Shown here: piece by piece, positions 1 through 8,568 of the stretch
Layout of the letters: each line of letters starts with the position of its first letter
Numbering within the stretch: the stretch's first letter is position 1
Origin: an uncultured Clostridia bacterium
GTDB taxonomy: Bacteria; Bacillota; Clostridia; Christensenellales; Borkfalkiaceae
Direction of reading: 5' to 3'
NCBI GenBank assembly: GCA_934796775.1
Contig: CAKVPH010000004.1
Span: 75,518-139,517 of the forward strand
DNA: 64,000 bases
Notes under the pieces: model-generated
The model's database searches: none
The model's input: only the letters and a program-made list of their open reading frames with translations
Told to the model about the DNA's origin: nothing
Made by a program: the position numbers and the translations under genes

Positions 1-868
1 ACGGAAAGATGTTACTGCCCTTTAAAGTTGCCATTATATCCGAAGTTCTCATTGAACTTAAATACTGCATAAAACACGGCAAAAGCACCGCCGCAGACAA
101 AAGTGCGGCAAAAAGCGAGCCTGAAATAAAAGAAAAACAAAACTTTTTAGCTTTTTCTCGATTTAATATCGCATAAACGGCAGCATACAAAGATACAAAA
201 ACCACCACTGCATACGAAAGATAAAACTGAAATACTACGCAGAACAAAAGCGATATACCGTAAAGCAAAAAGCTTTTGCCTTCAGTCATTTTTTCAAGGC
301 CTAAAAGTATCAGCGGAAAAGTATAAACTACGTCGATCCACTGCAAAATCTGGTAATACATCATCGTATAGCCTGAAAAAGCGTAAATCAAAGAGAAAAA
401 GATTACTAAACAAGGATAATTTTTCAGCCTGTCCTTTAAAAATATCGCAAACGTAAGAGCCGCGCAAGATATTTTTAAAATAGTCATCAGGTTAAAGCAG
501 TCGCTCATTTTGCTCTTTTCAAAAAATACGACCAGAAAGGAAAACGGACTTGAAAGATTAAAGAAAAATACCCCGAAAAAGTTCATTCCTCCCGCATTTT
601 GAAAACTATAAAAAAAGCCTTCCTTCCCGCTTAAAACGTCCTTAAAATCACAGAGCAACGGAATAAATTGCTGATTCGCGTCGCACCAGGCAATGCTTTT
701 TTCGCCAAACGGATAAATATCATTTATTTTAAACAAAAGCACAAATAAAATCAAGCTAAAAATAAACGCAAAAAGCGGCGAAAAGCGTTTGAATATTTCA
801 TATAAAACACTTATTAATCGACCTATATGGCGACTTTTACAAATTTGTCTTTGGTTTTGTTCGCTCAT
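1..868 (-). CDS. YfhO-family membrane protein, N-terminal part (cut by window edge)
   Basis: The frame is open from an ATG at 868 to the left edge, so only the first 289 residues are visible. They hold a short basic N-terminus, a first membrane segment (about residues 30-50, rich in Phe/Leu/Ile) and several further hydrophobic segments. After the first segment comes a loop with SIAWCDANQQFIPLL and NAGGMNFFGVFFFNLSSPF, which resembles the conserved loop of the YfhO family (large multi-spanning proteins linked to glycosylation of wall or teichoic polymers). The start overlaps the smpB stop as ATGA, so the two are translationally coupled. The family call is from remembered motifs; the glycosyl substrate cannot be told. 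Confidence 0.7.
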   Translation of the reverse strand, partial: MSEQNQRQICKSRHIGRLISVLYEIFKRFSPLFAFIFSLILFVLLFKINDIYPFGEKSIAWCDANQQFIPLLCDFKDVLSGKEGFFYSFQNAGGMNFFGVFFFNLSSPFSFLVVFFEKSKMSDCFNLMTILKISCAALTFAIFLKDRLKNYPCLVIFFSLIYAFSGYTMMYYQILQWIDVVYTFPLILLGLEKMTEGKSFLLYGISLLFCVVFQFYLSYAVVVFVSLYAAVYAILNREKAKKFCFSFISGSLFAALLSAAVLLPCFMQYLSSMRTSDIMATLKGSNIFP

Positions 869-1314
869 TTATATCGCTTAATCTCCCGCTCCATATCGCG
901 TTTTATATCGGCATCGCGCAGATTCTGCTTTTTATCATAGGTATGTTTACCTTTGCAAAGCCCTACTTCGGCTTTGATGAGCGCGTCTTTAAAATACAGC
1001 TTTAACGGAACGACGGTAAAGCCTTTTTCGGCAATTTTTGAAGAAAGTCTGCGTATTTCGCTTTTGTGCATCAAAAGTCTTCTGTCGCGCTTGGCTTCTC
1101 TTACGTTGTACGCGCCCGATTTATCGTAAACCGAAATATGCATGTTTTTTATAAACAGATTACTGCCCGATATCGAGCAAAAACTATCTTTTAAATTTAC
1201 ATTTCCAAGCCTTATTGATTTTACTTCTCCACCGTCGAGAGAAATGCCCGCCTCATATTTTTCTATTATAAAATATTCGTGCCGGGCTTCTTTGTTTTCG
1301 CAAATGACTTTCAT
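865..1314 (-). CDS. smpB: SsrA-binding protein SmpB
   Basis: SmpB binds tmRNA and delivers it to stalled ribosomes in trans-translation. The 149 residues match the family throughout: an N-terminal ENKEARHEYFI block, GGEVKSIRLGNVNLKDSF, the KRDRRLLMHKSEIRRL segment, VPLKLYFKDALIKAEVGLCKGKHTYDKK, and a basic C-terminal tail expected to form a helix on the ribosome. Length is normal. It follows rnr on the same strand, an arrangement common in Gram-positives, and its stop overlaps the next start. The tmRNA gene itself was not found in the window. Confidence 0.97.
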   Translation of the reverse strand: MKVICENKEARHEYFIIEKYEAGISLDGGEVKSIRLGNVNLKDSFCSISGSNLFIKNMHISVYDKSGAYNVREAKRDRRLLMHKSEIRRLSSKIAEKGFTVVPLKLYFKDALIKAEVGLCKGKHTYDKKQNLRDADIKRDMEREIKRYK

Positions 1315-1338
1315 GAGTAAAAATCTCCGTTATATATT

Positions 1339-1354
1339 GATAATCGACTTATAG
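1339..1354 (+). repeat. Dispersed palindromic element, copy 1
   Basis: Exact core GATAATCGACTTATAG between rnr and smpB, followed by GCGGCTTTT. The left outer arm is not preserved. Confidence 0.8.
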
Positions 1355-1397
1355 GCGGCTTTTGCGTTGGATTACGGCTGCCTTTATACGTTTAAAA

Positions 1398-3488
1398 TCA
1401 TAATTTTCCAACAAAATCGAAATATATTTTTCCTGCCGGAATATCGCAGGCTATAAGTTTTACAAGCAAGGTTTCGCCAAGTTTAAAACTCTTATTGCCG
1501 CTTTTTAGCGAGTAGTTTTCGGGATAAAAATCGTATTTTCCCTTAGGTAATCTTTCAATAGGCAAAAAGCCTTCGGCTCCGTTTTCAAGGCGCGCATATA
1601 GTCCGTTTGCAGTAACGCCCGAGCAAATACCCTCAAAAAAGTCACCTATAAAACCGGACATAAACTTTGCTATAAAGATATTATCCGCAGTACGCTCTAT
1701 GGTTTCGGCTTTTCTTTCGGCTTTTGAACTTGAAAGCGCGATCGGCTCTGCAAGCGAAGAATAACTATCGTAAATCTCTCCTATTTGTCCCGAAAGAGCC
1801 GCTTTTAAAACTCTGTGAACAAACAAGTCGGGATAACGGCGGATAGGCGACGTAAAATGGCAATAACACTTTTCGTTAAGCCCGAAATGCCCCTTGTTTT
1901 GCGCCGAATACTCTGCTTTTTGCATGGACCTTAACATTACGTTGTTTATTATGGGATAACACGGATTTTGTTTTGCTTTTTTCAGCACCGCCCGGTAGTC
2001 CTTTGCATATTTAAGGCTTTTAACCTTACCTATACCCGCCGCGCTTAAAAAGCTTAAAAAACTTTCCGTCTTTTTTTCGAGCGGTTTTTCGTGTACTCTG
2101 TAAATTGCGGGAAGTTCGGAATAAAACAAAAATTCAGCAACGGCAACGTTAGCCGCAATCATAAATTCTTCAATCAGACTTTCCGATTCAAGGCTTTGCT
2201 TTTTTTCAACTATAAGCTCGCCGTTCTCAAATTTTATTTCGCTCTCTTCGCTTTCAAGATTGATTGAACCGTTTTGCTCTCTCTTTTCCCATAAAAGATC
2301 TTTTAACTTTTTGGCATTAAAAAGCATTTCGGCATAATCGTTCAGTTCTTCTTTTATTTTGTCATCACCATCAAAAAGCGATTGCACCAAAGTGTAAGTT
2401 AAACGCTTGTTTGATTTGATAATCGACTTATAGAAGGACTTTTCAAGTAAAACGCCCTGATTATCGTAGGTAAGTTTTACGCTTAAAGTAAATCTTTTTT
2501 CGTTTTCTTTTAAAGAGCAAAGGTCGTTCGACAAAACTTCCGGCAGCATGGGAATAACGCTTCCCGGAAAGTATATGCTCGTGCCGCGAGTTATCGCTTC
2601 TTTATCTATTGCTCCGTTTGGTTTTACAAAGTGAGATACATCGGCAATATGAACGTATAGCTCATACCCTTCCTGCGTCTTTATAACTGAAATAGCATCG
2701 TCAAAGTCCTTTGCGGTTTCGCCGTCTATCGTAACCGTTAAAAGATCGCAAAAATCGGTTCTGTTAAAATCTTCTTCCGCGCCGTTGTATTCACGTTTGA
2801 TTTTTTCGGCTTCTTGTATAGTTTTTTTATCAAATTCGGTTTTTATATCCTGCGTAATAAGAAGGCTGTTGATTCTGGCATTCAAATCGTCCGGCTCACC
2901 CAAAACCGAAGCAATTTCGCCATACGGAAGGTCGTCTTTATATCCCGTAATTTCGCAAATAACCTGATCCCCCGTTTTTGCGTTTAAAGTTTTGCCGTGT
3001 TTTATAAAAACCTCGTGACTAAAACCCTTATCGTCGGGATAAACGCGGGCAAATCCTTTTTCGACAACTATTACTCCCGAAACTTTTGTTACTCCGCGCC
3101 TAATTATTTTTACAACTTCCGCCTCATCGCTTTTTTCTCCGCCGTAATACGTTTTTTTAACTAAAACGGTATCGCCCTGAAAAGCTCCGTTTTTATGCCT
3201 TGGCGGGATAAAAAGATCGGGCGAGCCGTCGTCCGGAATAAAAAAAGCATAGCCTTTTTCGTGCGTTTTTATTGTTCCGCGAATAAAACCGCATTTTGAA
3301 AACAAACAATAAACTCCGCCGCCTGAATCAAATAAAACTTCTTCTTTACAAAGTTGGTTTAAAACGGTTTTCAGTTCACTCTTTTCGCTTTGTTTTACAA
3401 GGTTTAAGCGTTTAAAAAGCGTTTTTTCGCTTATTTTTTCTATTTTTTCGTTATTAAATAAATCAACAATATATTCTTTAACAGTCAT
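1398..3488 (-). CDS. rnr: Ribonuclease R
   Basis: 3'-5' exoribonuclease of the RNase II/R family that degrades structured RNA and works with SmpB/tmRNA in mRNA quality control. The 696 residues contain an N-terminal winged-helix segment (about 1-60), cold-shock-type OB domains (about 65-200), the RNB catalytic domain with TIDGETAKDFDDAISV, whose Asp 255, 261, 263 and 264 are the expected metal ligands, and a C-terminal S1 domain (about 615-690). The ATG at 3488 has no clear Shine-Dalgarno sequence and directly follows the hairpin after secG, so translation signals are weak. Around residues 352-357 the reading frame passes through a copy of the dispersed element, which reads YKSII. Confidence 0.96.
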   Translation of the reverse strand: MTVKEYIVDLFNNEKIEKISEKTLFKRLNLVKQSEKSELKTVLNQLCKEEVLFDSGGGVYCLFSKCGFIRGTIKTHEKGYAFFIPDDGSPDLFIPPRHKNGAFQGDTVLVKKTYYGGEKSDEAEVVKIIRRGVTKVSGVIVVEKGFARVYPDDKGFSHEVFIKHGKTLNAKTGDQVICEITGYKDDLPYGEIASVLGEPDDLNARINSLLITQDIKTEFDKKTIQEAEKIKREYNGAEEDFNRTDFCDLLTVTIDGETAKDFDDAISVIKTQEGYELYVHIADVSHFVKPNGAIDKEAITRGTSIYFPGSVIPMLPEVLSNDLCSLKENEKRFTLSVKLTYDNQGVLLEKSFYKSIIKSNKRLTYTLVQSLFDGDDKIKEELNDYAEMLFNAKKLKDLLWEKREQNGSINLESEESEIKFENGELIVEKKQSLESESLIEEFMIAANVAVAEFLFYSELPAIYRVHEKPLEKKTESFLSFLSAAGIGKVKSLKYAKDYRAVLKKAKQNPCYPIINNVMLRSMQKAEYSAQNKGHFGLNEKCYCHFTSPIRRYPDLFVHRVLKAALSGQIGEIYDSYSSLAEPIALSSSKAERKAETIERTADNIFIAKFMSGFIGDFFEGICSGVTANGLYARLENGAEGFLPIERLPKGKYDFYPENYSLKSGNKSFKLGETLLVKLIACDIPAGKIYFDFVGKL
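2418..2433 (+). repeat. Dispersed palindromic element, copy 2 (inside rnr)
   Basis: Exact 16-nt core GATAATCGACTTATAG, then AAGGACTTTT. It lies antisense within rnr and is read in the gene's frame as YKSII. Confidence 0.75.
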
Positions 3489-3503
3489 TTTAAAAATTAT
3501 TTT

Positions 3504-3535
3504 AAAAGCGGCTTAAATAACTTTAAGCCGCTTTT
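3504..3535 (-). terminator. Terminator after secG
   Basis: A 14-bp perfect stem (AAAAGCGGCTTAAA against TTTAAGCCGCTTTT) with a 4-nt loop lies just past the secG stop and is followed by T-rich sequence on the minus strand. It sits only 16 nt from the rnr start, so some read-through or a start inside the hairpin is likely. Confidence 0.75.
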
Positions 3536-3559
3536 GATTACTATTATTATACCGATAAA

Positions 3560-3853
3560 TCAAACGTTGAGTAAAATCTGAATGAGATAGAAAGCTATCA
3601 TCAATAAGATCATAACAACAAGACAAATTACCGTAAGTCTTCTGAGTTTGCTTTCGACGGTTTTTGATTTGTTTTTGCCGTAGAAAGTATCGGAACTTCC
3701 GGAAAGTGCGCTGATTCCGTTCGAGTTACCCGGTTGAATCATTACGACTACGATTATGAAAAGTGCGCAAAGAGTAGATAAAACTACGCATACGATGCTG
3801 AGCGCCTTATATAATTCGAATGAAGCCAAAAGATTATTTAAAACTGCTGACAT
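3560..3853 (-). CDS. secG: Preprotein translocase subunit SecG
   Basis: Small accessory subunit of the SecYEG channel in the cytoplasmic membrane. The 97 residues show the SecG pattern: a first hydrophobic helix (about residues 18-42) ending in VVMIQPGNSNGISALSG, a Gly/Ser-rich loop with YGKNKSK, and a second helix (about 70-95). A GGAG Shine-Dalgarno stands before the ATG. It is upstream of rnr and smpB, a gene order known from Bacillus (secG-rnr-smpB). Confidence 0.93.
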   Translation of the reverse strand: MSAVLNNLLASFELYKALSIVCVVLSTLCALFIIVVVMIQPGNSNGISALSGSSDTFYGKNKSKTVESKLRRLTVICLVVMILLMIAFYLIQILLNV

Positions 3854-4110
3854 TTGTTATCTCCGTTTACGCCGATAAGCGCATTCTTTTTTTCCTGTTT
3901 TTTCGTCGCTTATAATCTTACCCTTTTTAGTTTGAACATCATTTTTTCCGCTAAAAAACAAGGTAAACGTTCCGACGTCTTTTTACATTATAACATAACA
4001 AAAAAATAATTACAAGCATTTTTTTATAATTTCGCCGAATTTTTGCACGCCAAAACTATTTTTAGCACAAAAAATCAGTTAAAACTGCCGTTAAAATTAT
4101 TTTTACGTTA

Positions 4111-5661
4111 TTAAACCTTTTCTATAAGCGATTTTCCGGTCATTTCGGCAGGAATTTCTTCGCCCATAACCTGTAAAAGCGTGGGTGCGATATCCGCAAG
4201 TATTCCGTGGGGCGCAAGTTTTGCGTTTTTAAACTGTTCGCTTACGAGAATGAACGGAACGGGGTTAGTTGTGTGAGCGGTAAACGGCTTGCCGTTTTCG
4301 TCAATCATTTTATCCGCGTTGCCGTGGTCTGCTGTTATAAGCGCGCTTCCGCCCTTTTTAAGCACTTCCGAAACGATTTTATCCATGCACTCTTCAACGG
4401 TTTTAACTGCTTTTACAGCAGCGTCGAATACTCCGGTATGTCCTACCATGTCGCAGTTTGCATAGTTTAATATGATTACGTCGTACTTATCGGAATCAAT
4501 CGCGGCCAGAACTTTTTCGGTTACGCCGTACGCGCTCATTTCGGGCTGAAGGTCGTAAGTTGCAACCTTTGGCGAAGGAACGAGTATTCTGTCTTCCAAA
4601 GCGTTAGGTGCTTCCACGCTACCGTTAAAGAAGAACGTAACGTGCGCATATTTTTCGGTTTCGGCAATTTTTAAGTGTCTGTGACCTTTGTTTGAAAGAT
4701 ATTCGCTGAGCGTGTTTGCATAATGCTGCTTTTTAAACGCGATTTCAACGTTTTTAAACGTAGCGTCGTACTCGGTAAAACAAACGTAGAACGGATGCAG
4801 ATATCCCGTTTTACGCTCGAATGAAGCAAACTCTTCTTCGGTAAAAGCACGGGTTATCTCGCGTGCGCGGTCAGGTCTGAAATTAAAGAAAATAATGCTG
4901 TCGTCTTTTTCTACAAGTCCTATGGGTTTACCGTCTTCGCAAATATTTACGGGAACGATAAATTCATCGGTAACGCCGGCGGCATAACTGTCGTTTACGG
5001 CTTTTACGGGATCGGTAGCTTTTACGCCGTTACCTATGGTTAAAGCGTCGTAAGCTTTTTCAACTCTGTCCCAACGGTTATCACGGTCCATAGCGTAATA
5101 TCTGCCAGCAATAGTTGCAATTTTACCGCAACCGATCTCATTGATTTTATCCTGAAGCTCACTTATAAAGCCTGCTCCGGACGTAGGCGAAACGTCTCTG
5201 CCGTCCATAAAGCAATGAACAAAGACGTTTTTAACGCCTTTATCCTTTGCCATTTTTAAAAGCGCATATAAATGAGTGTTGTGGCTGTGAACGCCGCCGC
5301 TTGACAAAAGTCCGTATAAGTGGAGATTTTTGTTTTCTTTAACGGCATGTTTCATAGCGTCCGATAAAGCGGGGTTAGAGAAAAACTCGCCGTTTTTTAT
5401 TTCGTAGGTTATTCTTGAAAGTTCCTGACGGATAATTCTGCCCGCGCCGATATTAAGGTGACCTACTTCGCTGTTGCCCATCTGCCCGTCGGGAAGACCT
5501 ACGTCTTCGCCGCTTGCGCCGAGAGTAGTGTGCGGATATTCGCGCATAAGTCTTTCGATAACGCCGGCATTAGCCGCTTTTATCGCGTTGCCTTTGACTT
5601 CGGGATTGATTCCGTAACCGTCCATTATAAATAAACATACGGGTCTGGTTTTCATTTCCAT
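4111..5661 (-). CDS. gpmI: 2,3-bisphosphoglycerate-independent phosphoglycerate mutase
   Basis: Interconverts 3- and 2-phosphoglycerate in glycolysis using two Mn ions and a phosphoserine intermediate. The 516 residues are of family length. Visible motifs are the N-terminal metal site MDGYG, MGNSEVGHLNIGAG with the nucleophilic Ser, HSHNTHLYAL, the substrate loop DGRDVSPTSG, and the C-terminal metal site TADHGNADKM followed by HTTNPVPF. The ATG at 5661 is preceded by AAGGAAG. It lies 47 bp downstream of tpiA on the same strand, so the two glycolytic genes are probably one transcript. Confidence 0.97.
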   Translation of the reverse strand: MEMKTRPVCLFIMDGYGINPEVKGNAIKAANAGVIERLMREYPHTTLGASGEDVGLPDGQMGNSEVGHLNIGAGRIIRQELSRITYEIKNGEFFSNPALSDAMKHAVKENKNLHLYGLLSSGGVHSHNTHLYALLKMAKDKGVKNVFVHCFMDGRDVSPTSGAGFISELQDKINEIGCGKIATIAGRYYAMDRDNRWDRVEKAYDALTIGNGVKATDPVKAVNDSYAAGVTDEFIVPVNICEDGKPIGLVEKDDSIIFFNFRPDRAREITRAFTEEEFASFERKTGYLHPFYVCFTEYDATFKNVEIAFKKQHYANTLSEYLSNKGHRHLKIAETEKYAHVTFFFNGSVEAPNALEDRILVPSPKVATYDLQPEMSAYGVTEKVLAAIDSDKYDVIILNYANCDMVGHTGVFDAAVKAVKTVEECMDKIVSEVLKKGGSALITADHGNADKMIDENGKPFTAHTTNPVPFILVSEQFKNAKLAPHGILADIAPTLLQVMGEEIPAEMTGKSLIEKV

Positions 5662-5708
5662 AAATTCAACTTCCTTATAAACAAAAGGTTAAGTTAAAGC
5701 CCGAACTA

Positions 5709-6455
5709 TTACTTGTTGTAATTTACAACGAGAGCAAAATCGGGAGCTTTAAGCGATGCGCCGCCGATAAGACCGCCGTCGATTTCGGGCTGAGCCATAA
5801 GTTCTTTTGCATTAGAACCTTTCATACTGCCGCCGTACTGAATACGAACAGCCGCCGCGCATTTCGGACAGAAGTTTTCGGCAAGAACTTTTCTGATATA
5901 GCCGATAGTTTCGTTAGCCTGTTCGCTTGTAGCGGTTCTGCCTGTACCGATTGCCCATACGGGTTCGTAAGCAACTACGAGCTTTGTGAGATCTTCAACG
6001 CCTTTAAGACCTTCTACTATCTGGCGATGCAGAACTTCTTCGGTCTTGCCGGATTCTCTTTCTTCCAAAGTTTCGCCTATGCAAACGATAGGAATAAGTC
6101 CTTTATTGATAGCGGTAAGAGTTCTTTTGTTTACTGTTTCGTCGGTTTCGCCGAAATACTGACGGCGTTCGCTATGACCGATAATTACGTATTCAACGCC
6201 GAGCGATAAAAGCATATCGGCAGAGATTTCGCCGGTATATGCGCCACTTTCGGCAAAGTGAACGTTTTGTGCGCCAAGGTGAATATTGCTACCTTTTACT
6301 GCTTCCGCTACGGCATAAATATCGGTAGCCGGAACGCAAACTACAACGTCGCAATCGGCGTCTGCAACCAAAGGTTTAAGTTCGTTTACGAGTGCCGCGC
6401 CTTCAGCGGGCGTTTTATTCATTTTCCAGTTTCCTGCAATGATGGGTTTTCTCAT
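5709..6455 (-). CDS. tpiA: Triosephosphate isomerase
   Basis: Interconverts dihydroxyacetone phosphate and glyceraldehyde 3-phosphate. The 248 residues form a complete TIM barrel: Lys in GNWKMNK (residues 9-15), the electrophilic His in IGHSERR, the catalytic Glu in [11 protein letters not shown], the flexible loop after it, and the phosphate-binding IQYGGSM and [15 protein letters not shown] Shine-Dalgarno precedes the ATG. It is the first gene of the tpiA-gpmI pair. Confidence 0.98.
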   Translation of the reverse strand: MRKPIIAGNWKMNKTPAEGAALVNELKPLVADADCDVVVCVPATDIYAVAEAVKGSNIHLGAQNVHFAESGAYTGEISADMLLSLGVEYVIIGHSERRQYFGETDETVNKRTLTAINKGLIPIVCIGETLEERESGKTEEVLHRQIVEGLKGVEDLTKLVVAYEPVWAIGTGRTATSEQANETIGYIRKVLAENFCPKCAAAVRIQYGGSMKGSNAKELMAQPEIDGGLIGGASLKAPDFALVVNYNK

Positions 6456-6586
6456 AATTATAAGCTCCTGTTCGTTAATTTATAACGACTAAATATTTTT
6501 TAAACGTCTAAATTATACCACCATTATATAAATTAAGCAAATGTTTTTTAAGCGTTTTTTTGCCATGAATTTTTAAACAATAAAAC

Positions 6587-6629
6587 AAAGCCCCTTTCGG
6601 CAAACGTATTTTTCACCGAAAAAGGCTTT
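6587..6629 (-). terminator. Terminator after the pilin-like gene
   Basis: Stem AAAGCCTTTTTCGG against CCGAAAGGGGCTTT (minus strand, mostly paired) with a 15-nt loop, followed by GTTTTATTGTTT. It stands about 35 nt past the stop of the pilin-like gene. Confidence 0.7.
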
Positions 6630-6662
6630 TGGTTTGTTATAGTAAATTTACTTTAGTTTGAT

Positions 6663-8108
6663 TCATTCAATAATGAACCAGTAAGCGTTATAAATCATTG
6701 AAAATGTTTCAGAAGCCACATCAAAATTATCATCTGAGCTGGATAGTACTACATATAAATTCCCATATGGGTTTTCATCAAGGCTCACGTTTTGTTGTTT
6801 AGCTGCATATAAAACAGAATGTTTTCCATTTTCTGCATCATAAACAAAATATATCAACTGGTCGTTATCGCCGTCATAAACAATTCCTTTGTTTTCAACG
6901 CCTAAGTCTATATTTATTTTGCCCATATACATGCCTTTTTGTTTTAAAGTTAAATATGTAGCAACAAACATACGATCTTGTTCCTTAATAGGCTCTGAAT
7001 ATTCAGATAAAGAAAATCCGGCTTCTTTAAGCTGTTCGTCGGTAAGATTTAAAGCAAGTTTGCGGACTTGCTCGCTGTTTTTATTTAAAATGGACTGCAT
7101 AAGTACGACTTTCATAAAATTATCGTCAGCAGAGCTTTGTAAAGATTCGATTATCTTGTTTTTATCGATACTTGCAGGCAAATCATCTGAAACAGTAACG
7201 CTTTCGCCGCTGATAGTCACTAAGCTTTCGGTTATTTTAATACCTGTTTTGGGTTGCGTGGTTTGAAGTTTAAACGAAGTTACGTTTTCGGTTCGTTTTA
7301 TTTCGGGCATTTTTATATCTTGTGCAACAGCCACTATCGCGTTATTATCCGCAACAGAAACAAGCCCTGTTAAATCGTTTTTTTCAAATATTACGCGACC
7401 TGATTTTACAACTACCATTGCCGAAGCCCCGTATTCGTGGAGTGATTGAGTATTTGCATTTTGAACGTCTAATAAATCGCAATATCCGTAGCGGTTCACG
7501 GTATCTATTGGCGCGTTAATTGTAAGAGTTCCGCCATTTGCATAAATGGTAACCGTTTGACCGACGGTACGGCCTTCTTTTACGGCATAGTTTATTACCG
7601 ATATTTCATTATGCGCACCTACGTCAAGACCGGTATAAATTTTTTCGGGGAAAGTAAATGTTTCGCCTGATTTTAAATAGTTACTGTATTTTTCGCTAAG
7701 TCCGCGTTTAGCGGTTGCAACCGTCCAAAAATCCACGGCGGCACATTCTGCGGTAGTGTTATCGCGATATACGGGAGTTCCGTCTTTATAGAGTGCAAAA
7801 CGATTATTTTTGCTATCCCATAAAATGTCGCCTGTGCTTAGCGGCGTAAGCTTTTCTACGTTATAACCTTTTTCTTCAACGACTTTTAAAGCGTCGCGGA
7901 AAAGTTCGGGCTTACCGTTTTTGGCTTCGTCTTCCACAAGTACGGTGTTTAAGGTTTTTACGGTAGTCATATCGTTGGTTTCCTTTGCCTGTTCAACAAA
8001 GCAACCGATAGTAGGAATGAGTATTGCAGAAAGCACTGCAATTATCGCAATTACCACAACAAGTTCCACCAACGTAAAACCTTTTTTGTTAAGTTTTTTG
8101 GTTTGCAT
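6663..8108 (-). CDS. Type IV pilin-like secreted protein with long C-terminal region
   Basis: The N-terminus is a classical prepilin leader: KKLNKKGFTLVELVVVIAIIA, with the Gly-Phe peptidase site, Glu at mature position 5 and a hydrophobic helix, then AILIPTIGCFVEQAK as in pilins and pseudopilins. At 481 residues it is much longer than a normal pilin (about 130-200). The remainder is a hydrophilic, beta-rich region without a family I recognise, ending in hydrophobic YNAYWFIIE. No pilus assembly gene (PilB, PilC, PilD) is nearby, so it must be processed in trans. A perfect-spacing sigma-A promoter and a structured leader of about 200 nt precede it. A broken relative with a closely similar N-terminus lies at 41031-41197. 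Confidence 0.75.
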   Translation of the reverse strand: MQTKKLNKKGFTLVELVVVIAIIAVLSAILIPTIGCFVEQAKETNDMTTVKTLNTVLVEDEAKNGKPELFRDALKVVEEKGYNVEKLTPLSTGDILWDSKNNRFALYKDGTPVYRDNTTAECAAVDFWTVATAKRGLSEKYSNYLKSGETFTFPEKIYTGLDVGAHNEISVINYAVKEGRTVGQTVTIYANGGTLTINAPIDTVNRYGYCDLLDVQNANTQSLHEYGASAMVVVKSGRVIFEKNDLTGLVSVADNNAIVAVAQDIKMPEIKRTENVTSFKLQTTQPKTGIKITESLVTISGESVTVSDDLPASIDKNKIIESLQSSADDNFMKVVLMQSILNKNSEQVRKLALNLTDEQLKEAGFSLSEYSEPIKEQDRMFVATYLTLKQKGMYMGKINIDLGVENKGIVYDGDNDQLIYFVYDAENGKHSVLYAAKQQNVSLDENPYGNLYVVLSSSDDNFDVASETFSMIYNAYWFIIE

Positions 8109-8308
8109 TTTTTGTTTTCTCCTGTTACTTTTTTATTACTAAACGGACATTTACCCGTGTTAGTTCTTTTTTTGTTTGCTTTTTTAGCGGGAAGATGATA
8201 TCTTCCCCTACAAGCTTTTATAAGCTCACACAACGCACAATAAGGGTGCAGCGTCACGCTGCCGTCACGCTGCCTATTCACAGAATAATATATTCTATGA
8301 ACTTTTTT
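8109..8308 (-). promoter_or_regulatory. Structured 5' leader of the pilin-like gene
   Basis: About 200 nt between the predicted transcription start and the ATG. On the minus strand it holds, in order, AGAATA/TATTCT pairing, a GCAGCGT/ACGCTGC hairpin with a second GCAGCGTGAC copy (8244-8274), AAGCTT repeats, and the 8-bp stem GGGAAGAT/ATCTTCCC with loop ATC, then A-rich sequence and the GGAG site. I do not recognise it as a c-di-GMP or other known riboswitch. No other gene is seen here. Confidence 0.45.
8244..8274. repeat. GCAGCGTCACGCTGC hairpin repeat
   Basis: GCAGCGT-C-ACGCTGC is a perfect inverted repeat, followed by a second CGTCACGCTGCC unit. The same pattern with CTTCAAGCTG recurs near 54670 and 54952, next to copA. 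Confidence 0.6.
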
Positions 8309-8315
8309 CGTCTTT

Positions 8316-8344
8316 ATTATATTATAGTAAAAAATAAAAGTCAA
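8316..8344 (-). promoter_or_regulatory. Sigma-A promoter of the pilin-like gene
   Basis: On the minus strand TTGACT (8344-8339), a 17-nt spacer and TATAAT (8321-8316) give a near-consensus promoter. Predicted start is near 8309. Confidence 0.75.
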
Positions 8345-8455
8345 CTAATTTTTATATTTTTGCACAATTTGCCGTTTTTTGTAAAAATGGCACTTTTTAT
8401 TTTTATATTTTTTTCTTTAAATATATTATTCTGCGAACAATCACAAAAAAACCTT

Positions 8456-8471
8456 GATAATCGACTTATAG
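8456..8471 (+). repeat. Dispersed palindromic element, copy 3
   Basis: Exact core GATAATCGACTTATAG, then CCAAACTTTTTTT. It is intergenic, beyond the terminator of the nucleoside kinase gene. Confidence 0.8.
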
Positions 8472-8497
8472 CCAAACTTTTTTTATTTTATAAATGC

Positions 8498-8528
8498 AAA
8501 AAACGCACCCAAAAAAGGTGCGTTTTTT
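8498..8528 (-). terminator. Terminator after the nucleoside kinase gene
   Basis: Perfect 12-bp stem AAAAAACGCACC against GGTGCGTTTTTT with a 7-nt loop. It is A- and T-flanked, so it can work on either strand; the gene ending at 8569 is the natural user. Confidence 0.85.
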
Positions 8529-8568
8529 ATTAAAGTTTTTAAGTTGAAAATTTAAGAAAAAGCAAATT

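Noticed and set aside
8051..8344. Open reading frame of 97 codons over the pilin leader
   Set aside because: It spans the promoter and the structured leader, overlaps the pilin start in another frame and has no coding character.
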